Source of the DNA: Mactromeris polynyma
Taxonomy: Eukaryota; Mollusca; Bivalvia; Venerida; Mactridae
Direction of reading: 5' to 3'
Length of the DNA stretch: 64,000 bases
NCBI GenBank assembly: GCA_032209605.1
Contig: JASFXZ010000028.1
Location: 9,112,981 to 9,176,980, forward strand
Shown here: positions 1 through 13,000 of the stretch, one piece after another
Position numbering within the stretch: position 1 is the stretch's first letter
How the letters are laid out: every line of letters begins with the position of its first letter
Position numbers and translations under genes: made by a program
The notes under the pieces: model-generated
What the model saw: the letters and a program-made list of their open reading frames with translations, nothing else
Told to the model about the DNA's origin: nothing
The model's database searches: none

Positions 1-75
1 TGTGATTCAGCACCGAGTGCAGCTCCTGGGACATTTACACCCAGCACTCAATTCACAAATCACACAATGACTCAT

Positions 76-160
76 CATTCGGAAAAGCTCGGCCAACTAC
101 GTCAAGTGCTATTAGAATAACGAAGTGGTACGGAAATATCCGAGAGCTGACGAGAATGAA
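76..160 (-). repeat. Dispersed element, fragment (family R1)
   Basis: This stretch matches 15054-15146 and both ends of 33588-33957. Shared words are CTCGGCCAACTACGTCAAG and AACGAAGTGGTACGGAAAT. It is a short mobile repeat; the copy at 15054 is bounded by direct repeats. No coding potential is seen. Confidence 0.7.
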
Positions 161-670
161 TGACTCATATGAGTCTGATAGTGAGTGATAGGGTTGTAGA
201 AATGAATTCAATACACCAATGACTTAATGAATCAAGTATTCATAAACAAAATGATGACAGCGAATTCATGATATAGTACTGGAAGTTAATTCGAAAGAAA
301 TATACTTCACAGAAAAACTAGAGAAGTTAGTCTTATAGGGTTGATGTAGCAATGGTATTAATTACAATGCAAACACTTGTACAGCAAACGATTTATCACG
401 AACTTAATCCTATCATCCCTGTCATTGAATAAATATAAATTAAAGAATAGATAATCACACTTAATCCTAAATTAACAACTTACGCGCATAATCACTTTAC
501 AAACTTGTGTATGTTGTTATCATAAGACATCCGGGTCACGTTAATTTGCGGTCGAATTAAGGTAATAGCTTTATCTTAGTAAATTAAGAAAACAACTTAA
601 TATTTAGACTGGATAAATATCACAATTATTTAAGAACATTTTCAACATCATAATTGTGAAGAAACGAACA

Positions 671-853
671 TTGTAAAACCTCACTTAAAGACCACCTCAA
701 TAATAAGACAACCTCAAAATTAAGACCACAATTTTAATGTGTCCATTTTCACTGTTTGGCTATTTATGCAACCTCGATATTAAGACCACCTCAATATTAA
801 GACCAGTTTTCAAGGGTCCAAATGGTGGTCCTATAGTGGAGGTTTTACTGTAC
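671..853 (+). mobile_element. MITE family M1 (pogo/Tigger-like ends)
   Basis: The terminal inverted repeats are about TGTAAAACCTCACTTAAAG at the left and GTGGAGGTTTTACTGTAC at the right, with internal words AAGACCACCTCAAT and CAAGGGTCC. The ends recall pogo/Tigger DNA transposons, whose termini often begin CAGT..AACCTC next to a TA target. The element has no transposase and is non-autonomous. At least a dozen copies or fragments lie in the window. Confidence 0.8.
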
Positions 854-1676
854 TTATTTTCATCAGAAGTCATAGTGGTTCCTCAGCAAAATTAGGGTGT
901 GTAGAATAGACACACGATGTACGAGAATTGCGAGCCCTATGGTGGTTCATTGGTGAAAAATGAAGAAATAAAATTGACCGTTATGAATATTTAAAGCCCA
1001 AACTTGTGGAATGTTTGACGATAACATTGAGACCTCTGTAGAACAGCCCCCATTGGAATACGCAAGTTTTGGCTGCTGACGAGAGGTTTTTGCTATAGGA
1101 AGTTAAATTTATTTTCTTCAGCTAAAGTTATAACGGTGTTCAAGAGAGGTAATTGCTCGGCATAGTGCCACTCTGGTGATGAAGCACTGTATATTAGAAT
1201 TTAATTGAGAAAATGAAAATATTATATTGAAATAATATTGATTTCGTTGATTAAGTAGTTAAAATGATAAAAACTTGTAAAACAGCAAAATGTCATTCTA
1301 AAATCTGAACCAAAATCTGTAGCAGGAAATTTTCCACCGATTTACAAGTAAACACCATACATGTGTATATACAGTGTAAGAGGGCTGATCAGAAAATAGT
1401 TCAGACAAGTCTCATTCCGGACAGCGTTTTTTTTTTCACTCAATAAATTAACATAAAACTTTCGTAACAGCCCTGCAATGAAGTTTCATCCTGGGTTTCG
1501 TAGAGAACAATGTTACATTTAGGACTTGTCTCGTAACTTTACGGCCATCCCTCTTCCACGAACGCTCAATCCAAAACGAAACTCAATACATAATAAAACA
1601 TATGGCGGTTGCCTTGATTCATGAATCATTGTACATGTATACATTCTCTGTCGATACAAAATGTTTGATTTATGAA

Positions 1677-1841
1677 CAGTAAAACCTCAATTATATGACC
1701 ATCGTTGAGTCTTCTTATAGAGGTGGTCTTGTTATTGAGGTTTAATAAAGAGCAAAACAGTGAAAATGGACTTGAAAATTGTGTTCTTAATTTCGTGGTG
1801 GTCTTATTATTGAAGTTGTCTTAAAGGGACGTTTTACTGTG
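1677..1841 (-). mobile_element. MITE family M1, reverse orientation
   Basis: It begins ACAGTAAAACCTCAATTA and ends GGGACGTTTTACTGT. The internal part reads as the reverse complement of the 671-853 copy, including the GAGCAAAACAGTGAAAATGG block. No coding region is present. Confidence 0.78.
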
Positions 1842-2351
1842 TTGGTGGTTTCAACATTCGGTACATTGATCTATCTTGACAAATTGTCCCATATTTTATG
1901 TACAGACGTACCTAGGCACCGAACAGTCTTTAAAGAGAAGAATTAAGATCCGCCATGGGTTCTGATTTCCGGGATCAGTGATTTGGATCGCGACCCTTAC
2001 AGTTATGTTCGGATTCAAATTTAAATAAACATGTTGTAGTAGTAAATCTTCAAATTGTTCAAACAATTTAATGTAAAGACCTTTAAATTTTTAAGTCTCC
2101 TTGTTGGAAAAGAATGCCACTTAACGACATTACGGATATGAGGATAGACATTTTATACTTTAAGCGTACAGTGTCGGGTATTACTAAAGACCAATCAACG
2201 AATATATTACCGTATCAATATCTATAATATCCTCGACTGTAAATGAATAAGTGTTAACTATAATGTATTTTCTATTTTCTATGCAGTCACGTGAAAACTT
2301 TGTATATATATGTATATATATGAAATGTTCTATATAGACGATGTACTTTGT

Positions 2352-2480
2352 TGTAAAATTCATGACAGGGATTTTGTCCACCTTGTAAAATTCATGAAGG
2401 GGATTTTGTCCACCTTGTACAAAATGAGCGAAGGGGGTTTTGTCCACCTTGTACAAAATGAGCGAAGGGGGTTTTGTCCT
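2352..2480. repeat. Short minisatellite (33-38 bp unit)
   Basis: Four tandem units of about 33-38 bp are built on ATTTTGTCCACCTTGTA followed by AAATTCATGAAGGGG or CAAAATGAGCGAAGGGGG. Open frames on both strands here (2184-2492 minus, 2310-2549 plus) exist only because the repeat lacks stops in those frames, so I do not call a gene. Confidence 0.75.
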
Positions 2481-3575
2481 ACACTCATCCAAAATACATA
2501 TCTTGTGGACGATGTATTACCTTTCTTTATCGCTTTTAATAGATATTAGAAAATATTTTCTTTCATAATTCATTCAATATATTACTCAGATCACTAAAAA
2601 CATAATTGCAATAATTTTGAAAACTTTAGGATTCTTTTTACGTCTAAGTTGTATGGCAACTCCTAGACATCAAGGTCACTCGCTGCACCGCATCAATAAA
2701 TGTAAATTTATTCAATTTTTCGAGATATTCTAAATTTCGAATAAAAAAATATACTCGAAAATTGAAACCGTCTGCATATCCCTAGCTTTATCTTATTCTG
2801 ATCTTAACCCGAGCAGAACGACCCATTCTACATGGAGCGGTAAACTATGTTACACAAAATTCACATCCTGTTTTCCCTGGCATGAATTTAAAACCACGTG
2901 ATTTAGAAACGAACACATGGCAGGGACATGTATAAATAAAATTTCATGCCAAACATGACGGGTTTGTGGCGCGGATTTAATATAAACACACGAACAATGT
3001 CTGCAGTGTATAGGTCACTCAAAATACAGACGAGAAAAACATACCGATTTACGTGGCAAATGGCATCATGCATTTTGAAAAACAAAATATTATTATGAAA
3101 TAAAAAAAACGTTAATAATATATTTACCGTCCAGATAGTACTTCGCAAGAAGTTTTATGTCTGAGTCCCAGTCCATCATCTTTGAGATGGTTTATTATCG
3201 AATCTATGCTAGAATATAACTGCAGACAATGTGCGCGTTAAAAGGCACGAGCAAGTTTATGTTTAAATTTCACAGTTCCAAAAATATTTGCAAAAATCCT
3301 CAAAATTCACACGAAATCAACGCACGTTTTCATCGCAGGAAAATATAAATTATACACAAGATTTCAAGTGCTATTTAACCGCCCATGAACCATGTTTTTC
3401 TACGAGAGTTAGAAAGAGAACCAAGCGAGAGTAATTGGCCTATGTCAACAAAACGTAGAGTGTCAGATGAAACCTATCAACTACGGAAGCGTGCACTCGC
3501 CATCTTAGCGCGCAATAATCCACTTAACTTACGTTCCTCCAGAGATTTCTCCCTTGTTAGAAATTTCAACAGAAA

Positions 3576-3698
3576 TATAGTAAAACCTCAACATTTTCAA
3601 TTTATCTACCAATTTAACCTCACTACAGGATCAACCTCTAAACAAAGGACACAAGATGTGGACCCCAAGCCTTATTGCTCTTGAGAGGTTACACTATA
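3576..3698. mobile_element. MITE, second Tigger-like type (123 bp)
   Basis: The left end ATAGTAAAACCTCAACA pairs with the right end TTGAGAGGTTACACTATA, so this is a short terminal-inverted-repeat element. It lies inside a 99-codon open frame starting at 3385, which argues against that frame being a gene. The 5' part of the frame (3385-3575) is not recognised. Confidence 0.6.
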
Positions 3699-3701
3699 TG
3701 T

Positions 3702-3815
3702 ATACAGTAAACCCTCAATAATAAGACCACCAAACGGACCCTAGATAACTGGTCTTCTTAATGATGTGGTCTTAATATTGAAGTACAATAAAAACAAAAC
3801 AGTGAAACTAAGACT
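3702..3815 (-). mobile_element. MITE family M1, truncated
   Basis: It starts ACAGTAAACCCTCAATAATAAG and keeps the ACTGGTCTTCTTAA and GTGGTCTTAATATTGA blocks and an AAAACAGTGAAA remnant. The other terminus is missing. Confidence 0.7.
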
Positions 3816-4994
3816 TATGCGCAACCTCATACAGATTTTCGATTTGGTTATGTCACATATGTCTGCAATGTTGAGCACAGAGAAAGCTTGAAAATACCTG
3901 CTTGTTAAACACATGGAAGTTTTGTTTTTTAGTTTATTATAATAATAGATATTACAAATCTGTTTCCGACAAATACACAGGAGTACATCAGTGGCGTATT
4001 ATTTTGTATACATATCAATTGATGTTTTAACTGTATGAGAGATTGTCCGTGATGTTTGTAAAGGTAAAAATTGAACCAATAACCAATAAAACTAGGGTAG
4101 TAGTACTTTAAATGTCCTAATAAATTAATTAGTTTACGTAACCGAAGCAAAATAAAAGCCGCAATTCGGAGCGGGTCATTATATTTCAACGCCAATATTT
4201 GAGTTAGTTACGACTATGATTTTTTTTAGAACTTTTGTTGTTTAAAAGCCATTCTCTACGATTTAATGGGACAACCCTCGTATTACTTATTACCAAAAGC
4301 ATAGACGAAAACAAAATTCCTTTCTAGCAATATATTATCTTTGACGATAACTGAAATTTAAAATCGATTTTTTTTATCAAGTTCACTTACCATAAAACGG
4401 CAAATACTGTGACGTCATAACTTCAATATCCGCCTCGAAAAACATCTCTTATGAGTAAATATTTTAATAAAAACTGATAAACGATAATTAATTAATTAAT
4501 TTAACTGTAGAATGCTTAGATATTCTTCTGCCACTCATAAGACACAGATACTGCATCGACACTTCGGGTAGGATGCGTTTATGACCGCGCATATTTTACT
4601 GTTAGTCGTGTCATTATAAAGCCAGGGATGATGTCTGTTTGTAATTAACATATTACGGAGCACGGGAAGTGTCATAAAATCGGGTACATAAACAAATACT
4701 AGAATGGAATGCTGGGTAATAAAATATTAATCCGCGCGTGACACGTGGCCACATGTTACGTAACAAAGCAAGCGCCCAGCCACACGGATGAGACAGTCAG
4801 GAAACAAAAACAACTAGATGACAAAAGAGACCATATATTTTATACCTGGGTAACATTATTTGCGGTTTACAAAATTAAAACAAATTATAATTTAGATTTT
4901 CTCATGTTAAACGTGATTACAGTGTCTATACAGGGGCATAACGTTTTTTCTTACTGATAACTATATAGTGGTTTCATTTTACAGAAATTATTTC

Positions 4995-5331
4995 TATAGA
5001 TAGTTCCCACATCTACAATATTTATCTCCCTTGTACTTAATCATCAGCCGTTTTAATAGGCGAAACTGATAAGCCCTAATAGGATTAATTCCCATATATG
5101 TGATAATTGAGAAAATACCAAGATAATTTGCATATGTCAACCACTTTTTCTTCAACTTTCTGAGCCATATGCCCACATGAGCTGATGAATATGTTATGTT
5201 TATATGTCAGATTTTATTGTATCATCGTTTACATTATATTCTTTATAAACTTTAAGGAATTTTGTCTATCAAAATGGACGACTATTCAGAACAAGGGAGG
5301 TAAATATTGTAAATTTTGGAACTATCTATTA
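4995..5331. mobile_element. MITE family M2 (about 40-bp terminal inverted repeats)
   Basis: The left arm ATAGATAGTTCCCACATCTA continues into CAATATTTATCTCCCTTGT. The right arm, ACAAGGGAGGTAAATATTGT followed by GGAACTATCTAT, is its reverse complement with few mismatches. The element is about 340 bp. A related one-sided copy is at 7086-7280. Confidence 0.8.
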
Positions 5332-5399
5332 GTTTAATATAGACCTAATTCGGACCCAAAAGTGGCCTACTTTTCGTTTTGTTTGCTTTCATTTTACGC

Positions 5400-5572
5400 A
5401 TTTTCAACATTTTGTATCAGTCAGTCAGTTTCCGGTCAGAGTGCCTTGAATTAATTGTCAACCAGTAATAAATTCATCTTGCTCTTCCGTAAGCAACTGA
5501 CAACTTCTCCACACGTGCAGGACATGACCTGCCTAATCCCAGAATCGAACCCGGCCTACGTTTAGACATTAA
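5400..5572 (-). mobile_element. tRNA-derived SINE
   Basis: On the minus strand the 5' part reads GCCGGGTTCGATTCTGGGAT, which contains a Pol III B-box-like core. It is followed by CAGGTCATGTCC and a GTGTGGAGAAGTTGTCAG block that matches the 32.94 kb SINE (TTGTGGAGAAGTTGCCGG). The shared body makes them one SINE family. The 3' tail is diverged. Confidence 0.65.
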
Positions 5573-6020
5573 AACTAGAATTTTCTGTTATTAGAAATTC
5601 TGACAAATTGAAGAGGATTTTGTACGAGTTACTAAAACGATAGATAAAACGATAGAGATCTATTGTCTTTGCGTTTTAGAACTCTGTCATGTTTTTTTAT
5701 TATAAGCGTGTCAATTAGCTTCCTAGTTTTTTCATTTTCAAAAAATCGAAAGTTGCATAGTAAGCAAAAATATAACAGCAGAAATTTAAGAACTTAACGC
5801 TTGACTCGAGAGGAAATCTTGGCACAAATGATGTTCCGTACTTTGAAATTATCATCGTAAGCACGCCTGTCTCTAGGTGAACAGATTTGATACATGATCC
5901 GGCATACTTAATGCGAACAGTGTTGAGGTTCTCCGAATGATTTATTTTCATGTATACAGTCGATCCGGCGAATTTAGGGGTAAGATTTTCAGTATAAAGC
6001 GATTTTTAGATACCTCTAGG

Positions 6021-6279
6021 GGCCTTATTCACAATCATTTTAATACTGAAAATCAGACTTAGACTCTAAGATGTTTAATATTCCTTTTGGCTCTTCGTCA
6101 CTATCATAATACAGACTTTTATAAAACTTGGCAAAAGTGTGAGTGAGTAACAACAGTTATACAGACAAACTTTCATTCGTTTAGACTTTTAACGAAAACG
6201 ATGGGCTTGGGAATTTAACTTTTGCAAATTCAAAGTCTTAGTGTGAGTTTCAGTCTTAAAATGTTTGTAATTAAGGTCC
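6021..6279. mobile_element. MITE family M3 (about 50-bp inverted repeats)
   Basis: The left arm GGCCTTATTCACAATCATTT..AGACTTAGACT is answered by the right arm AGTCTTAGTGTGAGTTTCAG..TGTTTGTAATTAAGGTCC. Half-elements of the same family occur at 14985-15053, 22997-23050, 23990-24030 and 24245-24300. Confidence 0.78.
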
Positions 6280-6825
6280 ATGGTAGCTATTATACATGTA
6301 CAATGTATGTTCTGGTTTATTTTGAGTTTCACGCCGTTTTTCAACAGTATTTCATTTGTAACCAAACGGTATGAACCGGTCCCTCCGAAATCAACTGACA
6401 GCTTCCACCACTTTATTCGGACATGGAGGAGAAATGACTCTCAGAGTCAGACAAAAATTACACATCATTTCTTATTCGATGTATTTTTGCCTCAAAAATA
6501 CGCTTTTGTGAACTCAAAAAATGAGAAAAAAACATATATTTATTGCAAAAAATCGTGATTTTTTGGATCTTTTTTTTCCGTAGCGCGCTCGGCAATTTCC
6601 GCCGCCTATTCCGGAAGTGACGTAGATTTATTCCCACTGTCAGTTTCGACTAACTCGACCCTGATTTACCGATGTTTATACGGCAAATACAACGTTATTT
6701 GGCAATATTTGATATGGTTTGGAGGGTGAAATTCCATTTATTTGTTACTTCTTTATGTATGAAGTGTAACAGATTGACATGTAAAATAGATGGCCGCTGA
6801 CCTTAAAAATTGTCCCCGGGTATCC

Positions 6826-7001
6826 AGCATGGAAAGTTCTGTAAGTGACGTCATTTCAAGAAAACGCAAAATGTGATGTCACTATGCCATATGGGGCAAA
6901 TATTGCCTACTGTTAGTACATGGTAACGTCACATTTGACGTTTTCTGGAAATGACGTCACGTACAGAAGAGGTTGAAAATCGTACAGCGGCGCTCATACA
7001 T
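6826..7001. mobile_element. MITE family M4 (arms contain TGACGTCA-like sites)
   Basis: The left arm TTCTGTAAGTGACGTCATTT is inverted at the right as GGAAATGACGTCACGTACAG. The outer end CGTACAGCGGCGCTCATA recurs in copies at 47160-47462, 50277-50492 and 59257-59558, with diverged or partial copies at 39930-40030 and 54690-54895. Each arm carries a palindromic CRE-type TGACGTCA-like motif. Confidence 0.78.
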
Positions 7002-7085
7002 TGAATTTCGCTCCTTTTCCTCGTGGCATTTATATACAAACGTGCAGGTATAACTTATCACTGGAAGAATTTATGAAAAACATGT

Positions 7086-7280
7086 AAAGATAGATAGTTC
7101 CCTCATCTACAATATTTACCTCTCTTCATCTGAAAAGTCAGCCATTTTGTTAGGCAAAACTGATCAGCCCTTATAAGAGTTATTCCTAAAAATGTGATAA
7201 TTAAGAAAATACTTAGATAATTTGCATGTGAAAACCACTTTTTCTTTAACTTACTGAGCCAACTGCCCACATGTATTTGA
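7086..7280. repeat. One-sided copy of MITE family M2
   Basis: It matches 4995-5182 from the terminal ATAGATAGTTCCC through TGAGCCAACTGCCCACATG at roughly 80% by eye. I find no matching right arm downstream, so the copy is truncated. Confidence 0.7.
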
Positions 7281-8188
7281 TATCGTAATACATTTAATCA
7301 TGTTAACCGCAAATAATTGTTTACAAATAATAACGAAATGAAGAGACACAACTAAAATTCACGTTTACTGCTATGATTAAAAAATGTAAATATTTAATGA
7401 TAACCTTTTGCTATTGGATAAAAAACGCATCTGAAAATTTGATTGTCTTTTTAAAATGAATAATATTTCTGTTAAGTCAAAATTCCCTTGGTCGAAATCC
7501 TCTCGTACAAAAATAGCCCAGCGCCCCAACTCCCCTTAAAAGAATTAGAAGAATATTCTGCATCCCTTAATCAAAATAGAAAAGTATTAAAATTGCCCTT
7601 CTTGAAAAATGCAGTAGTGAAGAAAAAAAAGAAATATGTTCCCATGAAACATATTGAGATAAGCACTGTCATCACACCAGCAAGGGAAGTAATCCATAGT
7701 ATCCATATTTTATCAATTTTAGTTGAGACACAATTCTCTCCCCTTAAATGTCATTTTTCAGACATCAGTGCCTCGCACATGGCATAATAAAGACTGCTGA
7801 TTATTTGCACTGTGGCATATAAACATTACATATGTAAATACAGGCGGGATATTTATAGCCTCTTAATAGGTTTACGATTGAAAATATCAGCAATAAATAC
7901 TATCGGGCTTGCGCATTTGTTTACTATTCAGAAATCTTGACGCAGACCATAACCACAAATAAAGGTTCAACAACGCAACATTTTATGTTGATAACACAAA
8001 AGAAATACATTTTGAACCCGAAGATTTCAGGATGGATCTTTGACTAAAACCCGTTCAGGGATTAACGACGAATTACATTGCAACTTGCAAAAGGCCACAG
8101 CAATACATGGAAATCAAACTCATTTAATGTAAATATCAATGATTTAATTTTTGACTAAATGTTTTTTTTTAACTACATGTATTTAATA

Positions 8189-8560
8189 TCCACGATAGTA
8201 GAGGGAAGGGGAAGATGAGAGGGAGATTGCGAAGGAGGGGCGTGAGGAAAGGACAGGGTGAGATGAGAGGGAAAGAAGGGGAAAGGAAGAAAACGACTGA
8301 GAGGGGGGAGAGAGGGAGAGAAGGTGGAAGGAAGAAAACGACTGAGAGGGAGGAAGAGAGGGAGAGAAGGGGGAAGGAAGAAAACGACTGAGAGGGAGGA
8401 AGAGAGGGAGAGAAGGGGAAGGAAGAAAACGACTGAGAGGGGGGGAGAGAGGGGATAGAGGAATATTGAGGGGAAGAGAGAGACTGGGAGGGAGAGAGGC
8501 AGTAAGGCAAGAAGAAGCGAGTGGGTAACAGAGGGGACGAGGCGGAGAAGGAGACGGTAG
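8189..8560. repeat. Polypurine tract with tandem units of about 55 bp
   Basis: The plus strand is almost pure A/G for over 340 bp. It contains at least four repeats of AGGAAGAAAACGACTGAGAG followed by GGAGAGAAGGGG. The Ser/Pro/Phe-rich frame on the minus strand (8169-8510) is a by-product. Such tracts can form triplex (H-DNA) structures. Confidence 0.85.
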
Positions 8561-9239
8561 AGGTTGATTCTAAATCAATGTAGGAATTCTACGTTGTTCA
8601 CGAAAAAACTAAAAATAAGATAACTATTTCATGTCTTGATATGCGGAATCTACATAAAAATCAAAATGTCAGACATCGCATGTAAACATTTATATTACAT
8701 ACGATTACATACAAATATTATCTATATATTACATACGTGATTATAAAGATATATTAAATGAAATGTATACATTGCAGATGAAACCCTTTTATAAATCCGC
8801 GGCTGGGTGCTAAATTCATACATTTGAGATATTTCTTGATGAAACACTAAATCCCTAGCATAGGATTAAAAATTAACTAAAATTAATTCTGTTTCCCCCC
8901 AAAAATGTACCGGGGTCATTAATGATCACGAATATTCAATCACGCAAAAATACGAAGCATGTGATATATTTTTTATTACACAGAATGACACAAACCGCGC
9001 CATAAACTTAAGGGTGATAATTCAATCACGAGAACACACATCAAAGCTTTGAAGTGTCTAAATACGTCATTGACGGGTCTATTTTCTTAAAATGCAAATG
9101 TCTGCAAAATCAAGGCTGTGACTTTTTACCCGATTTTCTAAAAAATCGTATTTTTTTTATTGGCCTCTGTTTGCATACATAAATTGTTATAATATACCGG
9201 TCAAAAGTTCTAAGCCGTCAATACTATTTCACGTAGTTT

Positions 9240-9412
9240 CTGATGTAAAGACCACCTCAATGTTAAGACCACCTCAAAATTAAGAACACAATTTTCAAGT
9301 CCATTTTCACTGTTTTGCTCTTTATTCAACCTCGATATTAAGACCACCTCATAAGAAGATCTGTTTTCGAGGGTCCCAAAGGTGGTCCTATTATGGAGGT
9401 TTTACTGTACAT
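9240..9412 (+). mobile_element. MITE family M1
   Basis: The right terminus GGAGGTTTTACTGTAC and the internal blocks AAGACCACCTCAAAATTAAG and CACTGTTTTGCTCTTTATTC are intact. The left terminal bases have diverged. Confidence 0.78.
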
Positions 9413-10061
9413 GATAACACAGCAAGCATCATTATAGATGTACCAACAGCTGATGCAAAGGGTGGTCGTTCCGGAACTAATTCGGTGCAGTCACTTAATA
9501 TTTTTATATGAATGACAACGCATAATTTTTACGAAATGAACTTTGTCGATTCGAGAAGTCAGATAAAAGGTCAATCACTATGTCGTTCAGCAGTGTTTTA
9601 ATTTATTTTACATCCATTGTTTAAATAAAGATTCTTTGTATTAGGACTGACGTCTGTCGCCATGCTGTGATCCGTGTATATCCGCATAATTTACATGAAA
9701 ACAACCAACTTGTAAATGTATCCATTCTGACGACCTTTCTTCGAAAAATGAATGTGAAACAGCTTAATTTAAAATATATTTCGCAAACACACACGTCCCA
9801 AAAACTTCCTTGCCCGTCCTGTCATCAATAAATGTTTGATCCCTCTGTTTGTAAAGGGATAATTTATCACACACATGTTACAAATTTAATAAAATACGCC
9901 GTTTTAGGGCACTGATAAGCGTGTTTATATAGCTGACAACCCACAAGATATGATCGAAATTCGTGTGTTATACAGTAGGCAAATAGCATGTCTGAAAATT
10001 CATTCATACGATCAATATTGGTTTGATTATCAACTGTTTGTTACAATATTTTCAGTTATTT

Positions 10062-13000
10062 GAGGTTGCCAGGTAACCAGCCAACATTTCCACATACGCT
10101 GGCCAGGTACATTGCTAGTATTCATGGGAAGGATGACCAGGTGACTTAGCTAATATTTCCACATACGCTGGCCAGGTACATTGCTAGTATTCATGGGAAG
10201 GATGACCAGGTGACTTAGCTAATATTTCCACATACGCTGGCCAGGTACATTGCTAGTATTCATGGGAAAGGTGACCAGGTAACCAGCTTACATTTCCACA
10301 TACGCTGGCCAGGTACATTGCTAGTATTCATGGGAAAGGTGACCAGGTAACCAGCTTACATTTCCACATACGCTGGCCAGGTACATTGCTAGTATTCACG
10401 AGTACGGTGACCAGGTAACCAGCTTACATTTCCACATACGCTGGCCAGGTACATGGCTAGTATTCACGAGTACGGTGACCAGGTAACCAGCTTACATTTC
10501 CACATACGCTGGCCAGGTACATGGCTAGTATTCACGAGTACGGTGACCAGGTAACCAGCTTACATTTCCACATACGCTGGCCAGGTACATGGCTAGTATT
10601 CACGAGTACGGTGACCAGGTAACCAGCTTACATTTCCACATACGCTGGCCAGGTACATTGCTAGTATTCATGGGAAACGTGACCAGGTAACCAGCTATCA
10701 TTCCCACATACGCTGGCCAGGTATATTGCTAGTATTCATGGGAAGGGTGACCAGGTAACCAGCTATCATTCCCACATACGCTGGCCAGGTACATGGCTAG
10801 TATTCACGAGTACGGTGACCAGGTGACCTAGCTAATATTTCTACATACGCTGGCCAGGTACATGGCTAGTATACATGGTAACGGTGACCAGGTGACCTAG
10901 CTAATATTTCCACATACTCTGGCCAGGTACATGATTAGTATACAAGGGAACGGTGACCTAGTTAATATTTCCACATACGCTGACCAGGTACATGATTAGT
11001 ATTAATGAGTACGCTGGCCAGGTGACGTAGCTAATATACCTGGGTACGTTGGCAGGTGAACTAGCTAATATACCCGAGAACGCGGGCCAGGTACATAGCT
11101 TATATACCTGAGAACGGTGGCAGGTAACCTAGCTAATATACCTTGGTACGTTGGCAGGTAACCTAGCTAATATACCTTGGTACGTTGGCAGGTAACCTAG
11201 CTAATATACCTTGGTACGTTGGCAGGTAACCTAGCTAATATACCTTGGTACGTTGGCAGGTAACCTAGCTAATATACCTTGGTACGTTGGCAGGTAACCT
11301 AGCTTATATACCTTGGTACGTTGGCAGGTAACCTAGCTGATATACATGAACACGTTGGCAGGTAACCTAGCTTATATACCTTGGTACGTTGGCAGGTAAC
11401 CTCGTATTCATGGGAACGGTGACCAGGTGACCTAGCTAATATTTCCACATACGCTGGCCAGGTACATGACTAGTATACAAGGGAACGGTGACCTAGCTAA
11501 TATTTCCACATACGCTGACCAGGTATATGATTAGTATTCATTAGTACGGTGACCAGGTGACCTAGATATTAATTACAGATACGTTGGCCAGTTGACCTAG
11601 CTAATATACCCGAGAACGCTGGCCAGGTACATTGCTTATATACCTGAGAACGGTGACAGGTAACCTAGCTAATATACCTTGGTACGTTGGCAGGTAACCT
11701 AGCTAATATACCTTGGTACGTTGGCAGGTAACCTAGCTAATATACCTTGGTACGTTGGCAGGTAACCTAGCTAATATACCTTGGTACGTTGGCAGGTAAC
11801 CTAGCTAATATACCTTGGTACGTTGGCAGGTAACCTAGCTAATATACCTTGGTACGTTGGCAGGTAACCTAGCTTATATACCTTGGTACGTTGGCAGGTA
11901 ACCTAGCTGATATACATGAACACGTTGGCAGGTAACCTAGCTTATATACCTTGGTACGTTGGCAGGTAACCTCGTATTCATGGGAACGGTGACCAGGTGA
12001 CCTAGCTAATATTTCCACATACGCTGGCCAGGTACATGACTAGTATACAAGGGAACGGTGACCTAGCTAATATTTCCACATACGCTGACCAGGTATATGA
12101 TTAGTATTCATTAGTACGGTGACCAGGTGACCTAGATATTAATTACAGATACGTTGGCCAGTTGACCTAGCTAATATACCCGAGAACGCTGGCCAGGTAC
12201 ATTGCTTATATACCTGAGAACGGTGACAGGTAACCTAGCTAATATACCTTGGTACGTTGGCAGGTAACCTAGCTAATATACCTTGGTACGTTGGCAGGTA
12301 ACCTAGCTAATATACCTTGGTACGTTGGCAGGTAACCTAGCTAATATACCTTGGTACGTTGGCAGGTAACCTAGCTAATATACCTTGGTACGTTGGCAGG
12401 TAACCTAGCTAATATACCTTGGTACGTTGGCAGGTAACCTAGCTAATATACCTTGGTACGTTGGCAGGTAACCTAGCTAATATACCTTGGTACGTTGGCA
12501 GGTAACCTAGCTAATATACCTTGGTACGTTGGCAGGTAACCTAGCTAATATACCTTGGTACGTTGGCAGGTAACCTAGCTTATATACCTTGGTACGTTGG
12601 CAGGTAACCTAGCTGATATACATGAACACGTTGGCAGGTAACCTAGCTTATATACCTTGGTACGTTGGCAGGTAACCTCGTATTCATGGGAACGGTGACC
12701 AGGTGACCTAGCTAATATTTCCACATACGCTGGCCAGGTACATGACTAGTATACAAGGGAACGGTGACCTAGCTAATATTTCCACATACGCTGACCAGGT
12801 ATATGATTAGTATTCATTAGTACGGTGACCAGGTGACCTAGATATTAATTACAGATACGTTGGCCAGTTGACCTAGCTAATATACCCGAGAACGCTGGCC
12901 AGGTACATTGCTTATATACCTGAGAACGGTGACAGGTAACCTAGCTAATATACCTGGGTACGCTGGCAGGTAACTTAGCTAATGTTCCTGGGTACGTTGG

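Noticed and set aside
3385..3684. 99-codon frame, at first sight a basic protein
   Set aside because: Its second half is a 123-bp MITE (3576-3698) and no domain is recognised.
8169..8510. 113-codon Ser/Pro/Phe-rich frame
   Set aside because: Reverse complement of a GA tract; composition alone explains the open frame.
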